Shown here: in pieces, positions 11,791-29,197 of the stretch
How the letters are laid out: each line of letters begins with the position of its first letter
Position numbering within the stretch: position 1 is the stretch's first letter
From: Helianthus annuus
Taxonomy: Eukaryota > Streptophyta > Magnoliopsida > Asterales > Asteraceae
Reading direction: 5' to 3'
Assembly: GCF_002127325.2 (NCBI RefSeq)
Contig: NC_035445.2
Coordinates: 85,327,644-85,391,643 of the forward strand
DNA length: 64,000 nucleotides
Position numbers and translations under genes: made by a program
The notes under the pieces: generated by a model
Databases searched by the model: none
Told to the model about the DNA's origin: nothing
What the model saw: only the letters and a program-made list of their open reading frames with translations

Positions 11791-13870
11791 ACACTAGTTT
11801 ACATGATACACAATAGTTTTGACATTTATTGAAGTTTTATATGAAATCCTTAAACTAGTTTACTCGCCCGTGGTTAAAGTTACCTTGTGTTACAATATAA
11901 AAATATATCATATGCTTTGTTAAATACATTTTTCCTCAAAACACGTATGTATACCCACAACCACATAATCTTCATTGTATACAACTTGTAGAAATAAAGA
12001 GGTATAGAAAATAATTATAAACTACTTTATAAGTATATAAATCAAGTATTTAACTATTTAACTAATAGTATCTTATAATATTATTTTAATTTTCCTTACT
12101 TATTTAAATAAAAATTGTGTAATAAAACACATGGCCATGGTTGTACTTGTCGCATTCTTTGGCCGTTGAACACAGATAATTTGACTGGAATTAGTTAAAC
12201 CATTAGGTCAAACAAAGTCTCCTTTGTCTCACCACAACCATAGGCCAACTAACCTTTCATTAATTCGGTTTGAACGGTCAAGTGGGCAATATAATATTAC
12301 ATAACAAGTTAGAAAGAAATTATTTGTATTCTTGATTAAAAAAAATCATATCTTATAATAACTACATTTACATCTCTATTCATATCTCAGTTAAACACTA
12401 CATTTATAATTGGGGATGACAAATTGGCAAACTAACCCGAACCAACGGACAAATTCGAAACATTTACGACCAGTATTTTGGTATGCGAGTATGCAACTGG
12501 GTAGGTGATTTGTTCGTAATTTTAATATGGGATGAATATAGTATTAGACTATTAGGTAATACTCATCCTAATTACATGAATTAGTATGAGATGAATTAGT
12601 ATTAGGTAATACTCATCATGATTATATGAATTATAAATACCTATATACCATAATCAAACCCATAAGCATTTTCTTTTATTTTATCCTTGGTAACTAAACA
12701 ATCTATTAGTTCACTATTTCTTTTACCAGAGTTATACCAATAACTGTTTTATTTTAACTTATTTTATTTTTATCCTTTGTTAATAATATAATAATCTATT
12801 AATTTACTAACTTTTTAGTTTTTATGTTTCTTACATTGGGTAGAAAAATATTACAAAAATAAAATTAGTAAAAAATGTATTCGGGAATCCCAATTGCCAA
12901 TAATAGTTTTGAACATACTAATGGGTAATTCTAAATATACAAGTATACTCGATACTTGACGGGTATTGTCATATATGAAACACAACTTTACTAATGGATA
13001 GAAAAGAAAATTACTAATACATGTCTTATTATTATCATTATGGCTAGATCATGATTAATACACACAAAGGTCAAAGGAGGTTAGATTTTTAATCTTCATA
13101 TTTGCTTACAAAGTATAATAAAAGATTTGCTTACAAAGTATATTAAAAGATTTTTGATGTCTATATTAAAACAAAATTTGATCGCTAAGAGGGTTAAGAT
13201 GCCATCAACCTACACGGACCCTAAGTATTTCTCCCATGATACGATGTATATGTTTGAGGGATGATATTATGACGTACCATAACCTAATAGTCTAGTACTC
13301 GTGGTATTGTTTTTGTCTCTGTAAAAGTGGTACGAGTTTAAATATTTGTAACTATAATCTTAAGTGATATTTATATGAAAAGAAATTGTTGTAAGAAAAA
13401 TATGAAGTAATACCCACTTGTAGGTAGACTTTATGAGATGTAGTCTAAAATATTAAAACAAATAAATAAAAAGTGTACACTATAATTTCTGTATCTACTA
13501 AAAAATTAAAGGTTTTCTACAAAACCTACTAAAATATTAAAGGTTTTCTACAAACTAATGTTTCTAAAGCATGCCAACTAAAAAAAGATTTTTCCCGCAG
13601 AAAGATCTCAAACTTTTATAAATAATAGTGATTCATATAAATAAATAATATAACTTAATCAGGCAATGATATATTCTTTTACAAACTATAAATATACAAC
13701 AATCATTTTTCTCCGCCTCTTTGTTAACTATTTCTAGACAAAATAAGTATAAAAAGATATACCATCACACCACCCCTTAAAATACAATAAACAAATAATT
13801 ATCATGTGAATCAACCCAAAATAAAGAGAATCAACCCAAAATAAAGAAATATCTATTCATAAAGAGGTTT
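11791..13870. other. AT-rich intergenic, no recognised gene
   Basis: Long AT-rich stretch with simple-sequence character and many short frames. No splice-compatible coding segments, LTR ends or RNA genes were recognised. Confidence 0.5.
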
Positions 13871-14062
13871 TTTTATTACTTTTTAACCGCAAATTTAGAT
13901 CACTACAGTATCATCGTGACACCAACGGAATCACCCGATCTTATACATCTCTACTAGGCAATAATGCCTATAAACAAACTCAAAAGGAAACCAACACAGA
14001 ATTAAACCCAAGATCTAATGGTCCTAAGCCTTATCCCACATCAAATATGTACTGGACTATAA
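13871..14062 (-). mobile_element. Diverged SINE, same family as 7831-8072
   Basis: Aligns by eye with the SINE at 7831-8072 over most of its length: GCAAATTTRGATCAC, AGTATCATCGTG, CACCCGATC and CTACTAGGCA...ATGCCTATA blocks appear in the same order and orientation. The B-box region is degenerate and no target duplication could be found, so it is older. Confidence 0.6.
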
Positions 14063-14373
14063 GTCCGAGTGTAATGGGGCGGTACATCACGTGGAAAGTG
14101 GCCATCCCATAACACCGCGGAACACTGCTACAGGCGGCGCTATAGGGGTGCAAAATCTTGTTCCCGTTATACACACAGCGGCGTGAAGGAAGAAAATTAT
14201 GAAAACCAAACACTCTTTTCATAATTAATAAAAATGAAAATTAATAATTAGGTAATGATGGGTAGGGTCTTTATAACTATGCACTCTAGTAATATAACAC
14301 CTCATAAAACTCTGTATGACGCGACGTACCACTTGTCACATAACGCCTCTAAAAAAAAACTTTATAATTGAAA

Positions 14374-15782
14374 GAGAAAAATGCTCGGATAGTCCCTGTG
14401 GTTTTGCTTTTTTTCACCTATAGTCCTCAACTTTCCAAAATTACCTGAATAGTCCCCAAGTTTTCAATTTTCGTTCCCGGATAGTCCCTGGGTCTAACTT
14501 CAGTTTGTTTTCTCTGTTAAGAGGGTGTGAAATGACAAAAATACCCCTTTCTTAAAAAGGCCAAACCATAGGGACTATCCGAACATCTTCTTCATTTTTA
14601 TTTATAAAACACCACCACCACACTTCATCTTCAACCTCCACCCACCATCACCCTCCTCCACCCTCCACCATCACCTCACTTAAGTGGGTTTGAAATTATA
14701 AAAATACCCAAGAAAACATTAAAAGTTAAATGGTTTCATTGTCAATTCTTTTGATTCCATAAACTGAACTTGGGTTTCCAATCATCACCAGCATCTTCAA
14801 AAAATTGCTTCAAGATTTAAAAGCACACCAATTTCTTATTCATCTAAGCAACCTTATTCATCATCTCCGTTTTAAAAACACATTCAATTTAAAAGTAATC
14901 TGGGATTTGGGAAAGTAAACCAACCCACCCTAGAACTCACATGTCTTCTTGATCTCTCTGTGATGTTAACAACCCGCCACCATTTGCAGCTCATGACGAG
15001 GATCTAGAAGAAGCATTAACGTGGATTCGTATCTCTCTAAACCCAGACAACAGCCAGCAACCAACGCAGCCTCGACCCAAACCGTTTTGCCCCTGTGACC
15101 ACCACTCGGTTTCCCGGCCAGTATCCGTCACCCAAGATCAGATCTGAAACCAAAATCCGTCACCCAAAATCAGATCTGAAATGAAATTCCAGACGACAAA
15201 GTGTGAGAAGGGCGACATAAAGACGACAATGTAGGGACTGGCCATTTAGTGTGTGATTCTGGTCGATCGGAAGTAGGTGGTTTGACATGGTGAAGGTGGT
15301 TGGTTGATTGTTTAGGATCAGGTATCCCAGCGGTGGTTGGTCGTTGATTTTCGTTGATTGTTTAGGACCGGGTTTTCTGGTGGTTCGATAGGGTGTTTGT
15401 TGGAGACACAGGTGACTGGAGGTGGAGGTGGAGGGTGGTGGTCATTGATCGATGGTGGTGGTGTGTGTTTGAGATTGTAAAGAAAGCTGGAGAAAGGGTT
15501 GAGGGACATGAAGAAGAAGATACATGGGATATGATGAAGAAGATAGATAGAAGGGTGGGCCCATTTGTAATTTTAAATAATAAGAAATTAGATTTTTACA
15601 TTTCAAGTAAGGGCATTATAGTCATTTTACACCAACTTAACTGAGAAAAGTAACCTCCGTCCATGCCAGGGACTATCCGGGAACAAAAATTGAAAACTTG
15701 GGGACTATTCAGGTAATTTTAGAAAGTTGGGGACTATAGGTGAAAAAAGGCGAAACCACAGGGACTATCCGGGATTTTTCTC
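14374..15782. mobile_element. Mutator-like non-autonomous element (1.41 kb) with captured-looking interior
   Basis: Flanked by a perfect 9-bp duplication TAATTGAAA (14365-14373 and 15783-15791), diagnostic of Mutator-like insertion. The terminal inverted repeats are long, about 180-190 bp: left GAGAAAAATGCTCGGATAGTCC, right complementary GGACTATCCGGGATTTTTCTC, and both carry repeated GATAGTCCC phrases. Between the arms (about 14570-15600) lies ~1 kb of higher-GC sequence unrelated to the TIRs, including a doubled CCGTCACCCAARATCAGATC at about 15125-15180. This is the architecture of a Pack-MULE, but the source of the interior is not recognised. Confidence 0.8.
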
Positions 15783-15929
15783 TAATTGAAAAGAAATGGC
15801 CTAATACAATTATTAAATCATTATACATAAAAAGTAAAGAAAGTGAGAAGACCAAAGAGAGAGAAAAAATAAATGACAAATCCGTCAATTCATAACTCAC
15901 CAAAGGGTAAATCCGTCATTTCACAATAA

Positions 15930-15939
15930 TAATATAAGT
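15930..15939 (+). promoter_or_regulatory. Candidate TATA element of the HKL gene
   Basis: AATATAAGTA lies ~270 bp upstream of the ATG, before a CT-rich stretch (CTTCTCTCTCAGTCC and following) typical of plant 5' leaders. It is a candidate only; no transcript start is visible. Confidence 0.35.
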
Positions 15940-16144
15940 ATCCACCAGTTCGCTTCCCAAAACTTCTCTCTCAGTCCAAAGACCGCCTCATTCATTTTCT
16001 CTCTCAACAATTTCATCGAACACCTTGTCTGCGTTACACTACCGTCGTTACACCGTCGTAACAGTTATTTTCCGGCAACAACTCGCCGTTAAACTCGTCA
16101 TCCACCGCAACCTCTCGCTTACGTAACAATAAAAAACGTGACGT

Positions 16145-16171
16145 ATGGCGGCGGAGACCGAAATAGGTTAA
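16145..16171 (+). CDS. Short upstream ORF in the HKL 5' leader
   Basis: ATG at 16145 opens an 8-codon frame, MAAETEIG, ending in TAA at 16169-16171. That is 37 nt before the main ATG at 16209 and in a different frame. If the leader starts upstream of it, as the CT-rich stretch suggests, this uORF could dampen translation. Its conservation and translation are unknown. Confidence 0.35.
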   Translation: MAAETEIG

Positions 16172-16208
16172 ACAATTGGTTATTTCAAGTGTTACGGTAA
16201 CAAAGGGG

Positions 16209-21484
<5,276 letters not shown>

Positions 21485-21947
21485 ACAGATATATTTATAT
21501 TTATATATAATTAAGATATAAATATACATATATAGCCTCCCCTCTCCTGTAAATTGTAAATGTTTCTTTGGTCTTGTGTATAGAAGGGAAGGTTGTAAAT
21601 GTCATATAGCAGTAGATGAGCTTGTGGCAGTTCTTTGTAGTTTCAGAATGTGTTCATTCATTTCTAAGCTAAAATAGTAGCAATTTGGTGGTAGAATTTA
21701 TGTTTTTAGTTTATTAAATTGGTAAATAGCCGAGGACGAAGTGGTTGTTAATTCATTTAGATTGTCTGGTTTTCGTTTTTGTTATTTATGTATCCTTTAC
21801 TTTCAGATTAGTTTCAGTGTGGTCGATTTATTGAAATAGCCAACTTCATATTTGTTATGGTGACGTGTCGACGACAGGAGGCCGTGGCCGCTTAGATATG
21901 TAAATAGAATGATGTAGAGAAAAATAGATATGTCCATGTTCCCCTAA

Positions 21948-22328
21948 GACCATGTGTAGTGGTAGAACCTTATAATGCCCCCACCATGGGGCATTATACG
22001 ACACGTGGCGTCCTAGTCAGCAAGGGGGCATTATAGCAAAAGTGGTGTAGTGGGTATAATGCCCCATAATGCCCCTTCCAATTATTAAAAAGGATTAAAA
22101 AAAAAAAAAAAAAAACTATATTCAAAGTCATCCACTAATATTAATTCCTATTGGTTAGTCAAAGGTCAAGATTCCTCCCTTTGTTCCATTTGAGCGTTTT
22201 AAAGAAAACGCCGCCTGAACTTTTTTTCCAAATTTTTGAAAAGTAACGCCCCATGTAATGGAGGGGTAGGCGTTATAGGGCGTTTTTTTTGAATTTTTTT
22301 TAAAGAAAACGCCCCACTACACATGGTC
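21948..22328. mobile_element. PIF/Harbinger (Tourist-like) MITE, 381 bp
   Basis: Perfect 15-bp inverted ends GACCATGTGTAGTGG / CCACTACACATGGTC, flanked by TAA on both sides (21945-21947 and 22329-22331), the target duplication preferred by PIF/Harbinger. Interior repeats of GGGGCATTATA and AACGCCCC lie in opposite halves. It lies ~460 bp downstream of the HKL stop codon. Confidence 0.85.
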
Positions 22329-22331
22329 TAA

Positions 22332-23234
22332 TGGCTAATGCCTTTACTAATGCTGAACAAAGATAGTAAAGTAGTTGGGGAATGGTTGCAAAATGTACGC
22401 TTAAATCAGCTAACAACTCGATCTAACCAAACATTCACCACATGCGGTACATCTTAAACATTTAATGCTATCAATGGTGTACCCTCTTTCGTTTTGCTAG
22501 AATGTATAGACTTCAAAAATGTTATCCGTTTAAGTTATCATGAATCATCGCAGCAACGGGCAAAGCCTGCATCATCTGTAGGGTAAAACTAACATGTCTC
22601 ACGGCGATGTGGCACTATGCAAAGTAAAATGTTAATTTTGCCTAATAAGAAAACTAGTAAAGTTGGAGGTGTAAGTACTATAGGTTTTAAGAAATCTTTT
22701 AATGAAAACAAAGGATGCCTTGGTGGAAAAAGACTACGAGTAAGCACTTTACAAGTTTCTTTATGCAAATCAATTTTAAGAAAGTATAAAATCCAATTAA
22801 AGTGATTAGTTTTAGTCATATTCCACAAACATTTTATATCAAGAAAATGGATTGCAATAGACTACAAATGTTGTCTTATTTTGTTAACATCGTTAGCTAT
22901 GTTAACAACATTAAAATAAAAAAATATCTCAAAAATAGCAAGAAGTTAATACACTATCGAGAATGTGAGACGGCGTTTAACCACCATTTTCAGCTAAAAT
23001 GTTATTTTATGTTATTTTTCGTAAGTAGTAAAAAGGCATAATGAAAACCAAGGAAAAGCAAAGTTAAATTTAGTAGAAAGTGAAAAAGGGATCATGCAAT
23101 TATAAACATGCAACAAACATAAAATATATCATGTCAGTTTATATCGAAGGTCATGTAAACTGGAAAAATATAAAGTGACACAAGTCGTTCTATTCCTTTT
23201 TGATAAGATGGTAGTGTTGCCAATCACTTGTTTA
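22332..23234. other. Intergenic, no recognised gene
   Basis: Frames of 62-79 codons occur near 22590-23040 on both strands but match nothing I know and have no splice context. Confidence 0.45.
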
Positions 23235-23384
23235 AGGCCCATTCTATACACACCCCCCCTCCTTCCTGATTACACCCCCCTTTGTGAGAGGAAAACTGTC
23301 GGTCCCACGCAGACCCCACCTGTAAGTATGTGAGAGGAGGGGGGGTGAAAAAAGTAAATAGGGGGGGTGTAGAAAGTAGCACCC
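23235..23384. mobile_element. Small MITE-like inverted repeat with C-run/G-run arms
   Basis: The left arm contains TTCTATACACACCCCCCC and the right arm GGGGGGGTGTAGAAAG, imperfectly complementary, about 130-150 bp apart. No clear target duplication is visible, so the exact ends are uncertain. Confidence 0.4.
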
Positions 23385-23579
23385 AATTCATCGGTGATGA
23401 GCGGGTAAATACCGTTAATGGTAAAAGTTAACCCGTAAACATTAGGATTTAAATAAATAAACCTAATGTTGAATAAAAAGTGGATGAATGCTTTTTAGAA
23501 AAATAAAGTTTATAGAAGATTCGGCTATTGGGACTTAATTTAAGTTGAATTGTAACATTCTCGAGCTTAGTAAATTGAA

Positions 23580-24112
23580 GGGAAATTGGCCTGTAATAAT
23601 CCTACCTAGACCTTATTGGCCATTAATAATCCCACCTCAGAATATTCCCCCCACTGGTCCCACCTTTCACCTATTTTTCCTACAATGGTCCCCCGTTGAA
23701 AAAACTTAACGGAGTTAAGCTTTTTCTCAAATTACAAACAGATTTTTTAGGGCTTTTGATTAGAACGACGATACGAGTCCATTGATGTAAAACTTGCCTC
23801 GAAACGGTGCTCCAAACGATGAAAACGACGCTTCAATTCGGGTATTTAAATTTTCAATTAACCAAAATCGAGTCACTTGGAGCACCATTTCGATGTAAGT
23901 TTTACATCAATGGACTCGTATCATCGTACTGATCAAAAGCCCTGAAAAATTTGTTTGTAATTTGGAAAAAAGCTTAACTCCGTTAAGTTTTTTTAACAGG
24001 GGACCATTGTAGGAAAAATAGGTGAAAGGTGGGACTGGTGAGAGGAATATTCTGAGGTGGGATTATTAATGGCCAATAAGGTATAGGTGAGATTATTACA
24101 GGTCAATTCCCC
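23580..24112. mobile_element. Mutator-type foldback element (533 bp)
   Basis: Nearly the whole element is a palindrome with arms of more than 180 bp. It is flanked by a perfect 9-bp duplication TAAATTGAA (23571-23579 and 24113-24121). The left end is GGGAAATTGGCCTGTAATAA and the right end, reverse-complemented, is nearly the same. It is inserted 29 bp inside the outer LTR. Confidence 0.85.
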
Positions 24113-24557
24113 TAAATTGAATTATCATATTCACTTGATAATTGACATGAAGTATGTAACTAGAAATGTTAACCTAGTTAACATAGTTGTTCATTAATAA
24201 AGATTAGTTGGGTTATGAACAACAAAACATGGAGGGACTAATAGTGCATATCTTTGAAAGTTAATAATATAAAAGTTTAAGAAAATAAAACACACACATA
24301 GTGTGTGTAGGTCGTGAAGAGAGAAAGAGAGAAGACTTCTTGTGAAGAGGAACTTGAAGGTAACAAAGCATATGGAATCGATGCATGCTCTCAAATTCGT
24401 GATCATCTAAGCTTACCAATCAAGAGGTATGTTGTAAAATTTGAGTTGATGAATTTCATGTGAAGGGGAACTTGGAGGTAATAACCTTAGTTCAATATTA
24501 TTGTTAGTTTGGTGAAATGGATAATGTATGGATGTTCACACTCAACATACTTGCTAG

Positions 24558-24965
24558 CATGGTTGTAAAACAAGGTCTCCAAGGCCGAGTACTCCCCGAG
24601 TAGTCGCTACAAGGTAGGCTGCCGAGGCGACTTTCTTCAACTCCGACTAATTACTCGAAATCGATCAAATGCGGTCAACATTGGCCAAAATCGGAGCCAG
24701 TAGGTCAACTCGGGCCAAATTTGACTTAAAATAAAATAAAACATAATTTTTATGCCTATCATATTAAAGAATGAATATTAATTTCACGTATTTTGTTATA
24801 AATATTAGTAAATTTATGGTATTTGACATATATTTAATTTTCGAAAACTAATTTCTTTATAATTTGGCATCTCCGAGTACTCCCCGTGTACTCTCCGGCT
24901 AGGCCGAGTACTCTCAACTCCCCGGTCGACCGACTAGGAAGCGTCTAGCAACTTTTACAACCATG
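24558..24965. mobile_element. hAT-type MITE (408 bp) with empty site in the same window
   Basis: Inverted ends CATGGTTGTAAAA / TTTTACAACCATG, flanked by a perfect 8-bp duplication CTTGCTAG (24550-24557 and 24966-24973). The duplicated flank at 39677-39957 contains the uninterrupted site, a single CTTGCTAG at 39846-39853, so the element boundaries are proven internally. Confidence 0.92.
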
Positions 24966-25070
24966 CTTGCTAGAATATGTGAAAAACTTAAACCATTTAG
25001 ATATTTAAGTATATACTCATTCATAAAGTGGGTTTTTGTGATATGATGAAATTTGTATTGTCTTGATGTC

Positions 25071-25443
25071 CATAATGGAAAACATGAATAACATACCTGT
25101 TACAACAGACAGGCCAGCAGAGAATCCAGTCAGAGATGCAGCCATTGAGTTCGACAAACTTGTCAGGATGATATGGTTCCTCCTTAGGGTGTAAAGTTAT
25201 GATGGTGATGAACCGAAACAAGGGATGGTTTCGGTTATGGAGAGAGAGCCGAGAATGATGTTATGAGGGTTGTGTAAAAGTCTAATCGTCTAACCCTTAA
25301 ACTCTCTAATAATCTCCTTATATATACACCTAAGAGGAAACCTAATTATTAATAGGTTATTAATATATTTTGATCTATATAATATAAATGATTATAATGG
25401 CTACAAGATTAAATATTATAACAATAATATATTTAATCTCACA
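25071..25443 (-). repeat. 3' LTR of the copia element (outer 21 bp missing)
   Basis: Collinear with 39271-39675. Its left boundary is CATAATGG, where the intact LTR has 21 further bases before the same CAT. It lacks a 38-bp segment present in the 5' LTR around 39538-39580. Confidence 0.88.
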
Positions 25444-25457
25444 TTCTCCCACTTAGC
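25444..25457 (-). promoter_or_regulatory. Polypurine tract of the copia element
   Basis: Minus-strand AAGTGGGAGAA lies immediately before the 3' LTR, the position and composition of a plus-strand primer. Confidence 0.8.
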
Positions 25458-25769
25458 CGAGTAATCATTTATCATGAGTATTAGATGAGCCTGGCCAGGA
25501 GTTAACACTCATTTTAGCCTTAAACTAAGAACTATAGCAGAGAAATACAGCCGTTGAATCATCATTCGACTCAGGACCCACATTAGTCATACTATAGCCT
25601 TAATTTAAAACCTAATAGTTATGATCAAAATAGTTATAAGCCCTTTAGCGTCTGATTTGTATTTATATTTGTCTATATGTCATTACACCGGCAGAACATA
25701 TGTTAGAGACATACAAAATCAAACTGAGGAAATTTTATTAATTAAAACTTAAGCTAGTATAATATGCCA

Positions 25770-25906
25770 TTAAATAAGGTCTTTAGTAAGTCCCATATTC
25801 GATACATGTTCTTCGAAAACTTTAGGTGGGAGACCTTTAGTCATTGGATCCACAAGCATATCTTTAGTACTAATATACTCAATACAAAGATTATTTTCCT
25901 CAACTC
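25770..25906 (-). pseudogene. Copia pol, C-terminal end of RNase H
   Basis: The minus-strand frame contains CIEYISTKDMLVDPMTKGLP, the conserved C-terminal copia RNase H segment, ending in a stop at 25770. It is separated from the preceding part of the domain (28792-29197) by the 25907-28791 insertion. AACTC flanks that insertion on both sides. Confidence 0.9.
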
Positions 25907-28791
25907 TGATAGGTCCGTAACGATCCGATTTCAGTCTCGATTCGGTATAAAATAGTGAGACGGGTGATTCGAGCCATGAACAATCGATAATAAACAATAA
26001 AAATAGAAACTTTAAGGATTGGAACATAGAAATAGAAAGTTTCATTGATAGGATAAGAACATACAAGATAATCCACCCCGGGTGAGCTCCCCCAGGGTGG
26101 TGGCTCACAAAATGCACACCCAACAAATGAGGTGTAGTTCCCTATTTATAGACCCTTGAGCCTTGTCCTCCAAGCAAGCCGCCTCTTGCTTGGAAAACCT
26201 AATAAACTCGCTTAAATGCACAAGTATACTAACTAGCATCGCTACATCACCCTACATCATACAAATAATAAATATGCTAAATAACGTCGGCTCAATTGAT
26301 AACATCATTCTCCATTTTGACCCAACAATATTCCCCCGAGAATGATGCTATCAATTCTTCAAATGATCCTCAAAAATAAATCTGACGTCGTCTTCGAATC
26401 TTCACAAATCGGCTAAATACCCAATTCCTTCATTGTCGTTTTCCCCCGCAAATGTAGACCCTCCTATATCTTGTCAATCAAAGCTCCGTATCTTATTAAG
26501 GATAATACTGTAATAGGCATATGATAGGGTTCGAACTTCAATGATAAAAGTTAAATAATTAGCTTCCTTGTGAAAATCTTCAACTCGGTCAAAACTTTAA
26601 AGCCCCAAAGTCGCAATATTTTCTTTCGGCCCATGTAATAATCTTGTACTTCCGGCCCAACTAATCCAAACAATATTGAAACCCATGCAAATATGGCAAA
26701 CCTGGTAGAGGATTAATGAAGCAGTCTTGTTCGACAAAAGAAACTTTCAGCAGGCCCATGTCTTGCAATCAGCCCATACCTATGCCACTCTTAGCTGCTG
26801 GACTAATATTAAAAATCTAACACCATTATAACAGTCCATTAAAAACGAAGACAATCATCTCAAAATTAGGCCCAACATGCGAAATAGGCCCAAAATTTGA
26901 AAAATCTAATTTGTCAATCTCCAATGAAATGGGGCCTAAGAAAAACTGATGATGTTGACATTATCGTTTCCAACTTGGTCCCCAAATAAAACTTCAGCCG
27001 TCATCATATAAATTTCTACTCCCCATTCATTTAGTGGGCCCCTAAAAAAATGCAATTACCTGAGAATGTGATGTATGACATAAGCATTCTCCAATCACTG
27101 TTGGGCTCCACAATATTCAGCTGAAATTAGAGAAATAGCTCACAAAGCCCAAAAAAAAAGTAATCATGGCCCAATGATTGGAACCCTAACTGTCAAAAAA
27201 ACATTCCAGCCGCCATCACCTTACATCACCTGCATTCACCGGAAATTATTAACTGGCCAGAAAAAATAATCTCCGACGAACTTGAACGATCCTCTCATCA
27301 TCTATAGCGACAACCAAATCAGATTCACCACCATCACGAGCACGGAACCATATTCTCCGTCACCTTCGATCGTCGGCCGGTGGTTATAAACAGCAACCAA
27401 CCGCCTGTCATAACCTAAAACCATCATAGAAAGCCACTGCACACCATATATACCTCGCCGTGATTCACTAATCGCCGTCACCCTTATCCACTGTGACGGA
27501 TAGCAACCGGCACCAGCCAAATCCACCGGAATAAACTACTATGAATAACCACCGGAACATATAAACAACCATTTAATCTCCACTTTCTTCCTGTCACCAA
27601 CCGTGTTTACCTCAACCACCCCAGACCTGTAATCATAATCGTGCACAACAGTCTCCGGTCTGTATAAATGACATCGCTGCAATCGGTGTTCGTCGGAATG
27701 AGGGTAATAAACAACAAATAGAAGAACACTGTTCCACTATGACCATAAACTTTTGAAAGCAACAACACCATACACCGTCGGAAAAATTCTCTCAATCCCA
27801 GCGTATCTTCTTCACCTCTGCTGCAAGTCTGCAACCGACAGCACATTGAAGAGAATAATGATGATGATGATCAATTAACAACCGTTGAAGCGGAACCATC
27901 AGGTTTAAAACTGTTAGGTTCAATGCTACAATGCGCCGAGTGCGTAGCAGTTGATAACCTAGACCATGCGAACAATCTGCTACCGTAGATTTCAGAACTG
28001 TCATCTCCGTTCGTTTTTTTTTCACTAAAACCCACAACCCACCACCATTCGTTAATGATGTAACCCAAGAATGGTGGCGGCCGGAGGCCATGGCCGCCGC
28101 TTCTACTCTCCATCCGACAACCCAAACTTTCTCAGTCTCTTTCTTTCCTCGGTTCTCTCTACAAAACACACACTCACTGTATATTATTGAAAAACCGAAG
28201 ATGAACAGAATTGTGATGAACAAGATGAGCCAATAAGGTTGCTGGAACATTAACAACTAAAAAAAACTAATAATCTTCAGATCTGACATATTTTAACGTC
28301 TCCGACGGATTTCCGGTGAAGAACCGACCAAATCGAAACTGAAACGAGCCACCGAGGCTCTGATACCAAATGATAGGTCCGTAACGATCCGATTTCAGTC
28401 TCGATTCGGTATAAAATAGTGAGACGGGTGATTCGAGCCATGAACAATCGATAATAAACAATAAAAATAGAAACTTTAAGGATTAGAACATAGAAATAGA
28501 AAGTTTCATTGATAGGATAAGAACATACAAGATAATCCACCCCGGGTGAGCTCCCCCAGGGTGGTGGCTCACAAAATGCACACCCAACAAATGAGGTGTA
28601 GTTCCCTATTTATAGACCCTTGAGCCTTGTCCTCCAAGCAAGCCGCCTCTTGCTTGGAAAACCTAATAAACTCGCTTAAATGCACAAGTATACTAACTAG
28701 CATCGCTACATCACCCTACATCATACAAATAATAAATATGCTAAATAACGTCGGCTCAATTGATAACATCATTCTCCATTTTGACCCAACA
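25907..28791 (-). mobile_element. Young non-autonomous LTR retrotransposon (TRIM/LARD-like, 2.9 kb)
   Basis: Two 421-bp LTRs (25907-26327 and 28371-28791) begin TGATAGGTCC and end CCCAACA. Reading them side by side I see one substitution (near position 110). The target duplication AACTC lies at 25902-25906 and 28792-28796. The PBS, complementary to initiator tRNA-Met, is at 28357-28368 and a polypurine tract at 26328-26341, so the element is minus-strand. The 2.04-kb interior has no gag or pol. The longest frame there (154 codons at 27792-28256) is not recognised. It depends on another element's proteins and inserted recently, into copia RNase H. Confidence 0.93.
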
Positions 28792-29197
28792 AACTCGTTC
28801 ACGTACGAACAAATATTTTGTATCGAGATATAAACCAGCTCTAGTCGAACTGTTATTGTTCAAGAAACCAATGGCAACTGAGTTATCACAGTAAAGCTTC
28901 AATGGTCTAGAAATGGAATTAACGATTTTGAGTCCACTGATCAGATTTCTAAGCAACATTCCATGACAGGTTGCGTTGTAAACAACAATGTATTCTGCCA
29001 TCATTGTGGAAGTTGTAGTTAACTGTTGTTTATGACTCTTCCATGAGATAGGTCCGCCTGCTAACATAAAGATATAACACGAAGTGGATTTCTTGTCATC
29101 TTTGCACTTGGCAAAGTCAGAATCAGAATAACCTACCACTTCTAAGTGATCACTTCTTCTATAAGTCAGTTTATAGTCTTTCGTCCCTTGTAGATAT
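28792..29197 (-). pseudogene. Copia pol, RNase H segment
   Basis: The minus-strand frame carries EVVGYSDSDFAKCKDDKKST, GGPISWKSHKQ and DNSVAIGF, the core copia RNase H motifs including catalytic-type Asp in YSDSD. It is bounded by the non-autonomous LTR element on one side and by the solo LTR at 29198 on the other. Confidence 0.92.

Larger units (their letters stand above)
23551..25070 (+). mobile_element. Left portion of an outer gypsy-like LTR, interrupted by the copia element
   Basis: Starts TGTAACATTCTCGAG, an LTR-type start like 2538. The sequence holds two later MITE insertions (23580-24112 and 24558-24965) and runs into the copia LTR at 25071. Its last ~280 bp, MITE excluded, are repeated in the same orientation at 39677-39957, on the far side of the copia element. 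The immediate left flank (TGAAT) does not match the right flank of the other portion (TTTAG), so a simple single-LTR origin is not supported. Confidence 0.6.

Noticed and set aside
15393..15644. 83-codon frame rich in Trp, Arg and Val
   Set aside because: Arises from GGTGGT-type repeats inside the Mutator-like element and runs into its TIR.
16176..16208. Upstream extension of the HKL reading frame
   Set aside because: The extension starts at a TTG, not an ATG; MGKLG at 16209 matches the family N-terminus.
27792..28256. 154-codon minus-strand frame within the young non-autonomous LTR element
   Set aside because: No recognisable domain, no codon bias distinct from the overlapping 84-codon frame in another phase, and it lies wholly inside the element interior.
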